Assembly: GCF_000970305.1 (NCBI RefSeq)
Contig: NZ_CP009517.1
Span: forward strand, 2,232,001 to 2,296,000
DNA from: Methanosarcina barkeri 3
GTDB lineage: Archaea; Halobacteriota; Methanosarcinia; Methanosarcinales; Methanosarcinaceae
Length of the DNA: 64,000 nt
Direction of reading: 5' to 3'
The position numbers and the translations under genes are program-made. Positions within the stretch are counted from its first letter, which is position 1, and every line of letters starts with the position of its first letter. The notes under the pieces are model-generated. The model was not told the DNA's origin and did not search any database. It saw only the letters and a program-made list of their open reading frames with translations. Positions 1 through 9,070 of the stretch are shown piece after piece.

Positions 1-113
1 CAACCAGCTCTGACCCTTACGAGAAAAAAGATGCTTATACCGCTGAATGGGATATAACCATACCAGCAGACGGCTCAAAGAAAGTTACTTACACCGTAAA
101 ACGCAGTTATTAA
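1..113 (+). CDS. C-terminal end of a truncated gene, product not recognised
   Basis: An open frame enters from the left edge (first full codon at base 3) and stops with TAA at 111-113, leaving 36 residues. The tail is charged and beta-like, with EWDITIPADGSKK followed by VTYTVKRSY. This is reminiscent of the C-terminal strand pair of DUF4139-type proteins, but 36 residues are too few to assign a family. The preference for this frame is based on protein-like composition. The overlapping 61-codon frame beginning at 47 looks like a shadow. Confidence 0.5.
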   Translation, partial: TSSDPYEKKDAYTAEWDITIPADGSKKVTYTVKRSY

Positions 114-140
114 CTCAGAAAAAAGAACAAATTGCCAAAT

Positions 141-166
141 GCAGATTTTACAATGCTGAAATCTGC
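141..166 (+). terminator. Hairpin downstream of the truncated gene
   Basis: GCAGATTT at 141-148 can pair with AAATCTGC at 159-166 (8 bp, 10-base loop), 28 bases after the stop codon at 113. No strong T tract follows, so a termination role is only a guess. Confidence 0.25.
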
Positions 167-388
167 AGAAAACCCAATCAAGAACCTGTAACTCTGGAAA
201 AACGGAAAAACGAAAAATATGGATCTCATTAAACAGCTCTAAGCTTGTTGAAAGACAATTTACTTACCTAAAACAAGTCAGATTGGCTTAACTAAACATC
301 TTCGTTAGAATTTATCTCTCTCAATCACAATCGTTGCACTGCATGATCAAGCAGACAATATTTATTGATTGGACTTTCGATAAAGTGC

Positions 389-2275
389 TTAAGAAATATA
401 ATAAGCACTCAAGTCTTTGTTGTCATATATTTTATCATATTGACCCAATCTGGAGTGAAAAACCGGTCCAAGTACGGTATGCGAGGGTATTGGTTCATGT
501 CCTACTAATTTTATAGCATATTCTATAGGCCTTTTTTCCAAAAAAGATCTCCATAAAAAAATACTACCATGATTGAAATGCATACCGTTACTAAACATAC
601 CTGGATATTGCTTCGAATATGAATTAACTGCAAGACTTCCAAAACCGGGATCAGCAATAAAGTTTGTCCCAAGTTTAGACAATGTTTCTGCACCCTTTAC
701 CTCTTCTAAATTAAATGTTGTAGATACGGTATCGTTTTTGAGCCACAAAGGACTATCTAAATTTGAAACTGTACTTGCAGACATAAAAAAAGAGAAACCA
801 ATAAAAACAAAAAAAATGAAAATAAGTCTAGATATCCTACTTTTAAAATAGACAGTAAGTTCAATTATAGAGAAACTGGCCAGTATACTTAGAAAAAAAT
901 ACTCAAAAGAAAACCATCTGGTTGGCAGAATATCCCTCAGTCCGAAGAAAGGAAAGCAAAAGGTTATGCCAAAGAGAACTGCTAGCGAAAAAATAAACAT
1001 AAAATTAGTCTTACTTCTATATTTAGATGATAAACAAAAAAGAGATCCAATAATTCCAAAAAACAAAAATAGAAATAAACCAAAGGTATTCGCAAATCTT
1101 TCAAGAAATGGGGGCAACATAGCAGATATTGTTGAAATTGCTTCCGGTCTGTATAAGTCTACAGGCCCTGTGACATAATTATAAAATGTAGAAACTACTA
1201 CATCAAATAAAGACTTTCCTTCCTTAGAATAAACAACGATGAACCACCATTGAAGCAATGCTATTACAGAAACAAGAGAAATATTTTTAAACATTGATAT
1301 TTTACTTTTTTCATATATTAAACTGTAAAAAATAGATCCGAAGAAAAAGCCCAATATAGTAATTACAAATATAAAAGATGAGACCGCATGGGTGATTGTC
1401 AAAATAAAAATCAAACATATAGAGAGCGATACGAACTTCGGATCGGGTTTTGGGAAATATGCTTTAACAAGAATATATATGAGTAAATAATATAAAATAA
1501 TTCCATAAGAAGTTGTTTGAGGAGCGGAGCCCCAGTATATATTGAAATCATTAATACTAACCAGCAACATGGTAAATAGCCCTATTCTTTCTCCGAAAAA
1601 ATGTTTTGATGTTAAATATACAAAACTGGATGCAAGAACGAAGGGGATAATTATCGCAAAATTACTGGCATCCTTTAATGAGACATTAGAAATAAGGTTC
1701 ATAATTGCAGTTTGGATATGCATTACAGGAAAATACATTTCTTTATCAAATAACACCCCAATATTTCCTGTTTGAGAAAGCAGATAGTTCATTTTAGCCT
1801 GTTTCCAAGAATCGACACCAGGGACAAATCCGGCTAAATTAAAAATTGAATAATCGATATTAAAAGAAAGCAAAATTATCTTTGAATACTGAGTTAGGTA
1901 ATCAAGTTTATGAGTACTGAAAAATATAGACACTGCAACAGAACCTACACATAAGGAATATATAAAAAAATAACTGAAAGGCCGATATTCTGAGTAATGT
2001 AGTATAATCAATGATAGAGAAAATAATAATAAAAAACTGATATCCAAAACTGTTTTCCATTTTCCAGATAGATTTTGTTGTGGGTAGATAGGAAATTGTA
2101 CGTGAGCAATAACAAGGTACAAATAGCAACTTAAAGTAAGTGCCATACCGATAGAAAAGATATGAATTGTAGGTGACACTGCATATAATGAAATAATCAC
2201 GATACCGAAAACTACTCCAAGTGCCGCCAATAAGCAATCAACTTTATTTAGAGTATTAGAAACCATAATTGACAC
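389..2275 (-). CDS. Large multi-spanning membrane protein, GT-C glycosyltransferase-like
   Basis: 628 residues, almost entirely hydrophobic helices: roughly 12-14 membrane segments between residues 10 and 510, then a C-terminal soluble part of about 110 residues. Near residue 150 a loop carries PGVDSWKQAK, an acidic loop after the first helices of the kind seen in GT-C enzymes that use lipid-linked sugars (oligosaccharyl and dolichyl-phosphate-sugar transferases). That is family-style reasoning and not a firm match. It is AT-rich and stands alone, with no partner gene on either side. ATG at 2275 and ATG at 2266 are both possible starts. It could be a surface polysaccharide or S-layer glycosylation enzyme, or a membrane protein of unknown role. 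Confidence 0.7.
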   Translation of the reverse strand: MSIMVSNTLNKVDCLLAALGVVFGIVIISLYAVSPTIHIFSIGMALTLSCYLYLVIAHVQFPIYPQQNLSGKWKTVLDISFLLLFSLSLIILHYSEYRPFSYFFIYSLCVGSVAVSIFFSTHKLDYLTQYSKIILLSFNIDYSIFNLAGFVPGVDSWKQAKMNYLLSQTGNIGVLFDKEMYFPVMHIQTAIMNLISNVSLKDASNFAIIIPFVLASSFVYLTSKHFFGERIGLFTMLLVSINDFNIYWGSAPQTTSYGIILYYLLIYILVKAYFPKPDPKFVSLSICLIFILTITHAVSSFIFVITILGFFFGSIFYSLIYEKSKISMFKNISLVSVIALLQWWFIVVYSKEGKSLFDVVVSTFYNYVTGPVDLYRPEAISTISAMLPPFLERFANTFGLFLFLFFGIIGSLFCLSSKYRSKTNFMFIFSLAVLFGITFCFPFFGLRDILPTRWFSFEYFFLSILASFSIIELTVYFKSRISRLIFIFFVFIGFSFFMSASTVSNLDSPLWLKNDTVSTTFNLEEVKGAETLSKLGTNFIADPGFGSLAVNSYSKQYPGMFSNGMHFNHGSIFLWRSFLEKRPIEYAIKLVGHEPIPSHTVLGPVFHSRLGQYDKIYDNKDLSAYYIS

Positions 2276-2730
2276 AATTCCATAATCCAGTAATCTTTTT
2301 CATTTTTAGCTGGAAATGTTTACTTTACAGACAAATCATTCATCAAACAAAACAAAGTCGAGCTTTGAAACAGCTTGTAAAATTATTCTTTGGATGAACT
2401 TACAGTAGCATACAAAGACTCAGAACTTATTTAGGGGATCAATAACTAAGGAACGATGAAGATACAACCTCAAGCTTTTAGTTAGGGGATTAATCGATGG
2501 TTACATTTATAGTTTTCTTAATATAATCCAGTTTTTAAATATATTTTTGTATATCCTCGTTCCGCTTTTATAACTTTGATAAGTTTCAGGTCGTGCACTA
2601 CTAAGTCAGTTGATGTTATTTCCAAAACACCTTTAGTGGAGCATCATACCTTTTTTGCAGCTCAGTAGGGTTATAACATGCTTAATACACGAAAAATAAG
2701 GTACTTCTGGCATTAAAAAAGAATCACCGT
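2276..2730. other. Spacer with divergent promoters, no gene
   Basis: AT-rich spacer between two divergently transcribed genes. No open frame with protein-like composition was seen. It should hold the promoters for the membrane protein (minus) and pheA (plus). TATA-like stretches lie around 2536-2552. Confidence 0.4.
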
Positions 2731-2754
2731 CCTCCCGAGACGGGACTTGGGAGG
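2731..2754 (+). promoter_or_regulatory. Mutually exclusive hairpins over the pheA ribosome binding site
   Basis: CCTCCC at 2731-2736 is complementary to GGGAGG at 2749-2754, the only Shine-Dalgarno-like sequence before pheA. The same CCTCCC also overlaps a tight alternative stem, TCCCG-AGA-CGGGA at 2733-2745. Forming one stem excludes the other, so the site could hide or expose the ribosome binding site. The structure is read directly from the sequence; regulation is inferred. GGGAGG is 18 bases before the TTG at 2773, which is rather far for initiation and adds uncertainty. Confidence 0.35.
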
Positions 2755-2772
2755 CAAAAAATATTATTACCA

Positions 2773-3687
2773 TTGCCGCAATTAACCCCTAAGATGATTA
2801 TCGGTGCATTGGGGCCCGAAGGTTCGTACTCAGAGAAAGCTGTACAAATCTGGATTCTGAGACATAGGCTGGATAGTGTAGAAATTCAGTACTTTGCAGA
2901 TATAGAGGACGCATTTCTGGCTGTAATACAGAAAAAATCCGATCTCTCGATAGTTCCGATAGAAAACTCTATCGAAGGTTCGGTAGGTGTTACTCTCGAC
3001 TTACTTCATGAGAATGGGGTTGAGATAGTCGGAGAGATTGTTGTAAAAATTGAGCATTGCCTGCTCTCGAAAGGCGGACCTGAAAAGATTAAGGTTATTC
3101 TTTCTCATCCTCAGGGACTTGCCCAGTGCAGGCATTTTCTAAAAAAATATTTTCCTGAAGCTGAACTAAGGAGCACGGGCAGCACTTCCCATGCAGCAAG
3201 GCTCGCAGGAGAATTTGAAGAGATGGCAGCAATAGCTTCTCCTGAGGCTGCAGAGTGCTACAGGCTAAAGGTTCTCCTTCCAAATATACAGGATAGAAAA
3301 CAAAACTACACTCGCTTCATTGCTTTACGAGCAGCAGGAGAAAATACTACTGAGCAGGTTTTTGAGCAGGTTTTATGTGACACAGAAGATAAAACGAATG
3401 GGCCTGAAAATTCCAACCGTTCAGCTTTCAAGACCTCCATAATAGTATATCTGGAAAAAGACAGACCAGGAGCATTATACGAAATACTCGGGGCTTTTGC
3501 AAAAAATAAGATTAACCTGACAAGAATCGAGTCAAGGCCTTCTAAAAAAGAACTTGGAGATTATCACTTCTATATAGATTTTGAAGGGCATATAAGTGAT
3601 GCGGTTATAAAAGAGACCTTAAAAGAGATAAAAACTAAAACCGATACCCTTAAAATACTGGGTTCTTATCCCGCATTTAAAGCATAG
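2773..3687 (+). CDS. pheA: Prephenate dehydratase
   Basis: Converts prephenate to phenylpyruvate in phenylalanine synthesis, in the cytoplasm. The catalytic domain (residues about 8-190) begins with the typical GALGPEGSYSE and contains the TSHAARLA and NYTRFIAL segments that carry the conserved active-site threonines and TRF motif. A C-terminal ACT domain (about 222-300) with ESRPSKKELGDY is the usual phenylalanine-binding feedback module. A polar linker of about 30 residues joins the two domains. The listed start is TTG at 2773. ATG at 2794, seven codons later, sits right at the conserved domain and is a real alternative. Length (304) fits stand-alone archaeal and bacterial dehydratases. It is a single gene with its own leader (see 2731-2754). 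Confidence 0.93.
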   Translation: MPQLTPKMIIGALGPEGSYSEKAVQIWILRHRLDSVEIQYFADIEDAFLAVIQKKSDLSIVPIENSIEGSVGVTLDLLHENGVEIVGEIVVKIEHCLLSKGGPEKIKVILSHPQGLAQCRHFLKKYFPEAELRSTGSTSHAARLAGEFEEMAAIASPEAAECYRLKVLLPNIQDRKQNYTRFIALRAAGENTTEQVFEQVLCDTEDKTNGPENSNRSAFKTSIIVYLEKDRPGALYEILGAFAKNKINLTRIESRPSKKELGDYHFYIDFEGHISDAVIKETLKEIKTKTDTLKILGSYPAFKA

Positions 3688-4113
3688 CAACTACCTTTCC
3701 AAAACACTGAAGTTATCCAACTTTAAGAATGTCATCACCCATTAAAGATCGTACTTACCTCTTTTAAAACTTTAAGTAATTCCTGTGAGACACCAGAACT
3801 ATCTATCCTCAGTTATCATTACTTACATTAAAAACAAGTAAAGGCTCAGGTCGAGTTCTGCAAGTTTTGGCAAAAGGACGTGAAGGAGTGCAAATATATA
3901 CAAAATTGTGAATTTAAAAAGAAAGCTTAACAAAAATTGGATTTTTGTACGAATCCAAAAAATGCATATTCAGGAACGTGTACTTTTATATACTATCTTT
4001 CTCTATTCTCTTCCTAGAATATCTTCAGACAGTATATTTGTATGTTTCATACAGATTCTTTCTCATAACTACTTACGATCACAGCCTCTCACCAGGCTGA
4101 AAAAGGGAGCGAG
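3688..4113. other. Spacer, no gene supported
   Basis: 426 bases of AT-rich sequence upstream of the MoxR operon. A 71-codon frame beginning at 3908 overlaps the start of the next gene, has no ribosome binding site and reads as low-complexity sequence, so it was not called. The operon promoter probably lies here. Confidence 0.4.
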
Positions 4114-5007
4114 ATGGCTCTGAGTATTGAAGAAATAGTAAACAAACACGAATTGGCTCTAAAAAAGTATAGAGGACTCTATGCCTTTGCAGACCTGCTT
4201 GCAACTTATCTTGTTCTCTATATCCTGTTCGTGCTGTTCAATATGCGAGATTTATTTTTAATGTTTAGCGTCTTTGAGCCTTATACCGGTGCAAGATACA
4301 ACATTCTGGGCTTTGGGATTGTTTTTGAAACTCTGGGACTTATTTTTCTAGCTTTTGTCCTCTCCCTTATCTTTACAGCTATCAGGCATTACAGAGCTGA
4401 GAAGAAAGATGCGATTGCCCTTATAGAAGAGACGCACCCCGTGCTCAAGGAGAGGTTGAGGACTGCCTATGATAACCGCAGTACGGACAATATTATTGTC
4501 CGGGACCTTATAGGCGGAGTTATAATCGATTCAAAACCCGTACAGTCCTCGTCCTTTCTTGACAGGAGAAAACTTGTAAAAGACCTGTGTGTAATAGTTT
4601 TTGCAGTTTCCGTTCTCGCATATGTTGCCGGAACCGGATACCAGACGACTCTCAGTCCCACTGACCTTAACGGAGTAATCGATAAGCTTCCCTTAGTTTC
4701 GAATTCGAACTCTGAACTTTATCCTGTGGATGAAAATGGAGGAACCTCGAATAACACCAGCCAGGAAGGAATTTTTGGGAAGCCGGCCGTTGTTGTGGTG
4801 GAAGGCAAAGAGGTTGACCTGAAGATTCCTCCGGGTACAGGTCAGGGCTTTACAAGCCAGGAAACGGGAGAGCAGACGAACGAGTCATTTACCCAATCAG
4901 GCCTGGTAAACCCTGAAGCGGCAGCTTCACAGGCTTATTACGATAATTTACCGGAAGGATACAGGAACGTTATCCAGAGTTACTTTGAGGGACTTGCAGA
5001 AGAATAA
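4114..5007 (+). CDS. Membrane protein, first gene of the MoxR/VWA operon
   Basis: 297 residues. The N-terminal part has two membrane segments (about 24-45 and 65-90), then a cytoplasmic stretch with an EETHPVLKERLRTAYDNR helix, a third membrane segment (about 149-170), and a C-terminal region rich in Asn, Ser, Thr and Gly that should face outside. GGGAG a few bases before ATG 4114 supports the start. I do not recognise a named family. Position as first gene before a MoxR ATPase, a DUF58 protein and two VWA proteins suggests it is the membrane anchor or substrate-facing part of the same system. A gap of about 200 bases separates it from the ATPase gene. Confidence 0.8.
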   Translation: MALSIEEIVNKHELALKKYRGLYAFADLLATYLVLYILFVLFNMRDLFLMFSVFEPYTGARYNILGFGIVFETLGLIFLAFVLSLIFTAIRHYRAEKKDAIALIEETHPVLKERLRTAYDNRSTDNIIVRDLIGGVIIDSKPVQSSSFLDRRKLVKDLCVIVFAVSVLAYVAGTGYQTTLSPTDLNGVIDKLPLVSNSNSELYPVDENGGTSNNTSQEGIFGKPAVVVVEGKEVDLKIPPGTGQGFTSQETGEQTNESFTQSGLVNPEAAASQAYYDNLPEGYRNVIQSYFEGLAEE

Positions 5008-5223
5008 TTGGGAAAATTTATTTAAAGTGGATTTAAAAATTTAGTTAAAGTGGATTTATTTGAACTCAGGTTAATCGAATGTTATCTAACAGTAGTTTTT
5101 GAATAACAAACAGTATACTTGAGATACACTGCTCTGGAAATATACTCTGCAGGAGCAGGTAATATCCAGAAAAATCGGGCTTTTCGAGCCTCTAAAAACA
5201 GAAACTTAAAGGGTGAAGCGGAT

Positions 5224-6198
5224 ATGAATGAGACTAATATCGATTCTGGTCAGGCTGCTACAACTTACCAGAACGCAGGCCGGATTTTCAAAAACTTTTT
5301 TGAAGACATTGGAAATGTTGTGGTGGGTCAGAATAAAGTAGTAGAGCAAATTGTGATTGCAATACTCTGTGAAGGTCATGCCCTCGTTGAGAGCAACCCG
5401 GGGCTTGGAAAAACGCTTATGATCTCCACAGTGTCAAAGGCAATGAACCTTAAATTCAGCAGGATCCAGTGTACTCCTGACCTCATGCCCTCTGATATTA
5501 CAGGGACAAACGTTATTGAAGAAAAAGACAACAAAAAAGAATTCAGATTCCAGCCAGGGCCGGTTTTTGCAAACGTTATTCTTGCGGATGAAATTAATAG
5601 GGCATCCCCAAAGACCCAATCGGCCCTGCTTGAAGCTATGCAGGAAAAACAGGTAACAGTTGGAAACGATACCTTTATGCTGGATCGTCCCTTTTTCATT
5701 CTTGCCACCCAGAACCCCATAGAAATGGAAGGAACGTATCCCCTGCCTGAAGCCCAGCTCGACCGTTTTCTCTTAAAAGTCCTTGTAGATTATCCTTCCT
5801 ATGAAGAAGAAATGGAGATAATAAACCGCTATACGAAATCCGAAGTCCCGAATATTTCCAGGGGTCTTGACAAGTCTACACTACTTGATTTGCAGAAACT
5901 CACCAGGCAGGTCCCGATCTCCGAGGAACTCAAGCAGCGCGTCCTTTCTATTGTGGGTATGACAAGAAAAGACAAAGAGCATATCGAGTACGGGGCTTCT
6001 CCACGGGCATCGATCGGACTTATCCTTGCCGCAAAAGCCAAAGCCCTCATAGAAGGCAGAAACTTTGTAAGCAAAGAGGATATCGATTATATGGCATATC
6101 CGGTTCTCCGCCACAGGCTTATCCTTACCTTCGAAGCCGAAAGAAGCGGGATGACCCCTGATCAGGCTATTGAGGAAATTATCCGCAAGCTCAAATGA
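5224..6198 (+). CDS. MoxR-type AAA+ ATPase
   Basis: 324 residues from ATG 5224. The same frame is open further upstream, but GGGTGA lies about 10 bases before this ATG and homology begins soon after, so this start is preferred. Walker A is NPGLGKT (about 58-64), Walker B is VILADE (about 118-123) followed by INRASPKTQSALLEAMQE, and the C-terminal lid contains GASPRASIGL, all hallmarks of the MoxR branch of AAA+ proteins. Family knowledge: MoxR ATPases work with VWA-domain proteins as chaperones that insert metals or assemble complexes. Here it is followed by DUF58 and two VWA membrane proteins, the standard partners. Substrate unknown. Confidence 0.93.
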   Translation: MNETNIDSGQAATTYQNAGRIFKNFFEDIGNVVVGQNKVVEQIVIAILCEGHALVESNPGLGKTLMISTVSKAMNLKFSRIQCTPDLMPSDITGTNVIEEKDNKKEFRFQPGPVFANVILADEINRASPKTQSALLEAMQEKQVTVGNDTFMLDRPFFILATQNPIEMEGTYPLPEAQLDRFLLKVLVDYPSYEEEMEIINRYTKSEVPNISRGLDKSTLLDLQKLTRQVPISEELKQRVLSIVGMTRKDKEHIEYGASPRASIGLILAAKAKALIEGRNFVSKEDIDYMAYPVLRHRLILTFEAERSGMTPDQAIEEIIRKLK

Positions 6199-6308
6199 AA
6201 CCTGAGCCTTGGATTGCCAGGCCAGGAAAGGAACTGTAGAATAAGCTAAAATAACCCTGAAGGGTTTCCCGAACCCGGAATAAACCGGGCTTTTATTGAC
6301 GATCCAGA

Positions 6309-7190
6309 ATGACTCGCACAAAACAAAATATTGAAACGGATTTTTTCAGACAGCTTGACCGCTTTACTTTCTCTGTCCGAAAAAGGGTGTCTACCGTTTA
6401 CGCCGGAAACCGACCTTCAACCCGAAGTGGGCACGGAATAGATACCATTGGGTTCAGAGAATATGATCTCAACGACAGTCTGAAAGATATCGACTGGAAA
6501 GCCTATGCGAGGACTGAAAAACTGTATGTACGGCAGTTTGAGGAAGAGAAAACCCTTACCACCCATATCCTTCTGGACGCCAGCAAAAGTATGGATTACC
6601 CTGAAAAAGGGACTTCGAAATTTGAATACGCTGCCATGCTCGCGGCAGGCTATGCCTACATGGTAACAAAATATAACGATAGGTTTGCAATCTCAACCTT
6701 TACACAGGAAATCGATATAAACAAACCAAGTCGTGGGCGAAAAAACCTTTTGCGGGCAATCGACAGACTGACAGAGTTTGAACTATCCGGAAACACTTCT
6801 ATCGGGGAAGCTGTCATAAAATATAGTCGGGAAATCAAGTCCAGGTCTCTTGTAATCCTTATTTCGGACTTTCTTCAGGAACCCGAGGCAATAGAAACTG
6901 CAGTTTCCAGGTTATCTGACCACGACCTGATTTTGATCCAGGTGCTGGACTCCACGGAAAAAGTGCTCCCTCTCCAGGGCAACAGCAAACTTATAGACCT
7001 TGAAACCGGAGAAGAAATCAGGACTTATGTTAGTGAAAAGTTTAAGGAACGCTATATTAAAAAACTTGATGATCACAGCGCAAGGATTAAAAAAGCTTGT
7101 ATGAGGGTAGGAGCCGAATTCTATACTTTTACAACCGACACTCCTATCTTCGATGCTTTCTACTATACCATCAGGAGAAGGAGACACTAA
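6309..7190 (+). CDS. DUF58 / VWA-like protein, MoxR partner
   Basis: 293 residues, soluble. The DUF58 signature is clear: SGHGIDTIGFREY, then DIDWKAYARTEKLYVRQFEEE (residues about 56-76). It is followed by a VWA-like fold whose MIDAS motif DASKS (about 90-94) is intact, so metal-dependent ligand binding is plausible. It lies 110 bases after the MoxR gene and two bases before the next ATG, so it is clearly cotranscribed with the latter. DUF58 proteins are regular partners of MoxR ATPases; the exact job is not known. Confidence 0.9.
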   Translation: MTRTKQNIETDFFRQLDRFTFSVRKRVSTVYAGNRPSTRSGHGIDTIGFREYDLNDSLKDIDWKAYARTEKLYVRQFEEEKTLTTHILLDASKSMDYPEKGTSKFEYAAMLAAGYAYMVTKYNDRFAISTFTQEIDINKPSRGRKNLLRAIDRLTEFELSGNTSIGEAVIKYSREIKSRSLVILISDFLQEPEAIETAVSRLSDHDLILIQVLDSTEKVLPLQGNSKLIDLETGEEIRTYVSEKFKERYIKKLDDHSARIKKACMRVGAEFYTFTTDTPIFDAFYYTIRRRRH

Positions 7191-7192
7191 AA

Positions 7193-9070
7193 ATGCCTTT
7201 CGAAAATCCCCTTGCTCTTGCCGCTCTCCTGAGTGTAATACCACTTATTATTATTTACATGCTCCGTCCCAGGCCGACGGTACTTGCAATTCCCTCACTC
7301 ATGTTTGTCCTTAAACTTGAGAGGGAAAGGAAACGTGTTTATGCTTCACTAACCAAAATCGTGCGAGACCCGCTCTTCCTGATCCAGCTTCTGATGCTGG
7401 TCCTTCTTTCCATTGGCGCAGCAGGCTATTACTATACTTCACAGGAACCGCTGAGTGGAGAGCATACAGTGCTTGTCCTTGACACCTCTGCAAGTATGCA
7501 GGTTGATTCTCGCTTTGATGATGCTGTTAAGATTGCGGATGGCTATGTGAGCAAGAAAAATAGCATAATCCTGGCTTCGGATACGCCTCTTCTTGCTCTT
7601 GACGGAGGAGATGCATCCTCTGCAAAGGATATTCTCAATAAGGTTAAGCCAGGAGCAGGTACTGCCGACCTGTCTGCAGCAATTACTACAGGTATGCGAT
7701 CTCTTTCCACAGAAGGAGGAAGAATTATCGTTATTTCGGACTTCACTAACTACAAAGGTGATGATCCGGTTGCTTCCAAGAACCTGGCTGAGTCTTATGG
7801 GATTTCAGCCAATTTCGTAAAAGTGGGAAGTCCTGCCGATAATATAGGAATCATTAATGGTTGGATAGAGGCTACGGACGGAAAATATGGCTATACAGGT
7901 GTAATCAAGAACTACAAAGATCATAGCGAGAACGTTAAAATCGAAACAGGCAGAGGGACTTCAGGAAATTCCTCAACGTCTTTTTCTCTTGATGTTCCTG
8001 CAGGTGGGACAAAACAGTTTACTCTGGAAAATCTTGGGCCAGGCATTACAACAGTCCAGCTCGATGTTAAAGATAGCCTGCCTGTTGACAATAAAGCGTA
8101 TATTTCCATTCCTGAGACTTCAAGTCAGCGCATACTCTATGTTACTGATAACGGGAAACTACCCTCAAAAACTGCACTCTCCTTGCTTCCTAACAGCAAC
8201 CTGACAGTCTCAAAATCCGTACCTGACGTACTTGACAACTATACCCTTGTCGTACTTGCCCAGAAAAAAACCCCAATTGGCAACAGTTCAGTAGAAAGGA
8301 TCGAAAGTTATGTCCGAAATGGAGGCAATGCGGTTTTTATTGTAAGTGGAGCCCTTGTTCCCGAGAAAACCGATGTTGACCTTCTCAAGATCCTACCTGT
8401 GAAACCCTTGAAACTTGATGATGACGAAAACGGACTTGGGGCTAAGGAAGTCCTGAAGAGCAGTATTACGACGGATATAAGGAGCGATGAAATTTCGGTT
8501 CGCAAATACCTGAATGCAACTGAAAGGACCGGTTCAACAACCCTCGTAACACTTGATAACGGCGTTCCTTTACTGAGTTACTGGCAGGTAGGCAAAGGAA
8601 CAGTTTTCTACATGGGATTAAGTGACGAGCTAGGAGAAGATTCCTGGAACAATTTCCACAATCTGCCCGAGTATCCTGTCTTCTGGATAAAACTTGTCCA
8701 ATGGCTTGGAGGGACTGGGGATATTTCCGAATATAATCTGAATACAGGCACATTGAACTCCCTCTCAAAGACCGAGGAAATACGTACGCCTTCAAAGACT
8801 TTCACTTCAAACCGTGTCCTCTTTGACGAGGCCGGAATTTACGAACTTTCAGGGAAGAAAATTGCAGTGAACCTATACAATGACAGGGAGTCCAACACTA
8901 CAGTCGATGCTTCGGAACTTATCAAGCGGGCTGTTGCGGAAGATGGGCCTAAAATTGTGAAGGAAGATTCCTATACTTCCAAAAATGATATTACCGATTA
9001 TCTTATAGGATTTATGTTCCTGTTCATACTGCTCGAAATTCTTATTGTGCGCCAGCGGGGTGAATTATGA
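7193..9070 (+). CDS. BatA-type VWA membrane protein
   Basis: 625 residues from ATG 7193, which follows GGAGAAGGAG and starts right after the DUF58 stop; the frame is open earlier but only as overlap. The N-terminal BatA region (1-85) has two membrane segments around NPLALAALLSVIPLIIIYML and PLFLIQLLMLVLLSIG. A VWA domain follows with MIDAS motif DTSAS (about 96-100). Then come CARDB-like beta domains, a glutamine-amidotransferase-like fold (around 310-400) and a C-terminal membrane helix (about 598-618). Most of the protein should sit outside the cell between the helices. Its stop overlaps the next start by 4 bases. Confidence 0.88.
   Translation: MPFENPLALAALLSVIPLIIIYMLRPRPTVLAIPSLMFVLKLERERKRVYASLTKIVRDPLFLIQLLMLVLLSIGAAGYYYTSQEPLSGEHTVLVLDTSASMQVDSRFDDAVKIADGYVSKKNSIILASDTPLLALDGGDASSAKDILNKVKPGAGTADLSAAITTGMRSLSTEGGRIIVISDFTNYKGDDPVASKNLAESYGISANFVKVGSPADNIGIINGWIEATDGKYGYTGVIKNYKDHSENVKIETGRGTSGNSSTSFSLDVPAGGTKQFTLENLGPGITTVQLDVKDSLPVDNKAYISIPETSSQRILYVTDNGKLPSKTALSLLPNSNLTVSKSVPDVLDNYTLVVLAQKKTPIGNSSVERIESYVRNGGNAVFIVSGALVPEKTDVDLLKILPVKPLKLDDDENGLGAKEVLKSSITTDIRSDEISVRKYLNATERTGSTTLVTLDNGVPLLSYWQVGKGTVFYMGLSDELGEDSWNNFHNLPEYPVFWIKLVQWLGGTGDISEYNLNTGTLNSLSKTEEIRTPSKTFTSNRVLFDEAGIYELSGKKIAVNLYNDRESNTTVDASELIKRAVAEDGPKIVKEDSYTSKNDITDYLIGFMFLFILLEILIVRQRGEL

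Noticed and set aside
3685-3687. TAG stop of pheA as a possible pyrrolysine codon
   Set aside because: The ACT domain is complete at this point and readthrough would add only about a dozen unremarkable residues before TAA.
3908-4123. 71-codon plus-strand frame before the MoxR operon
   Set aside because: No ribosome binding site, overlaps the real gene start, and composition is not protein-like.
5119-5223. Upstream extension of the MoxR ATPase
   Set aside because: The in-frame extension is not similar to MoxR N-termini, and GGGTGA directly precedes the ATG at 5224.
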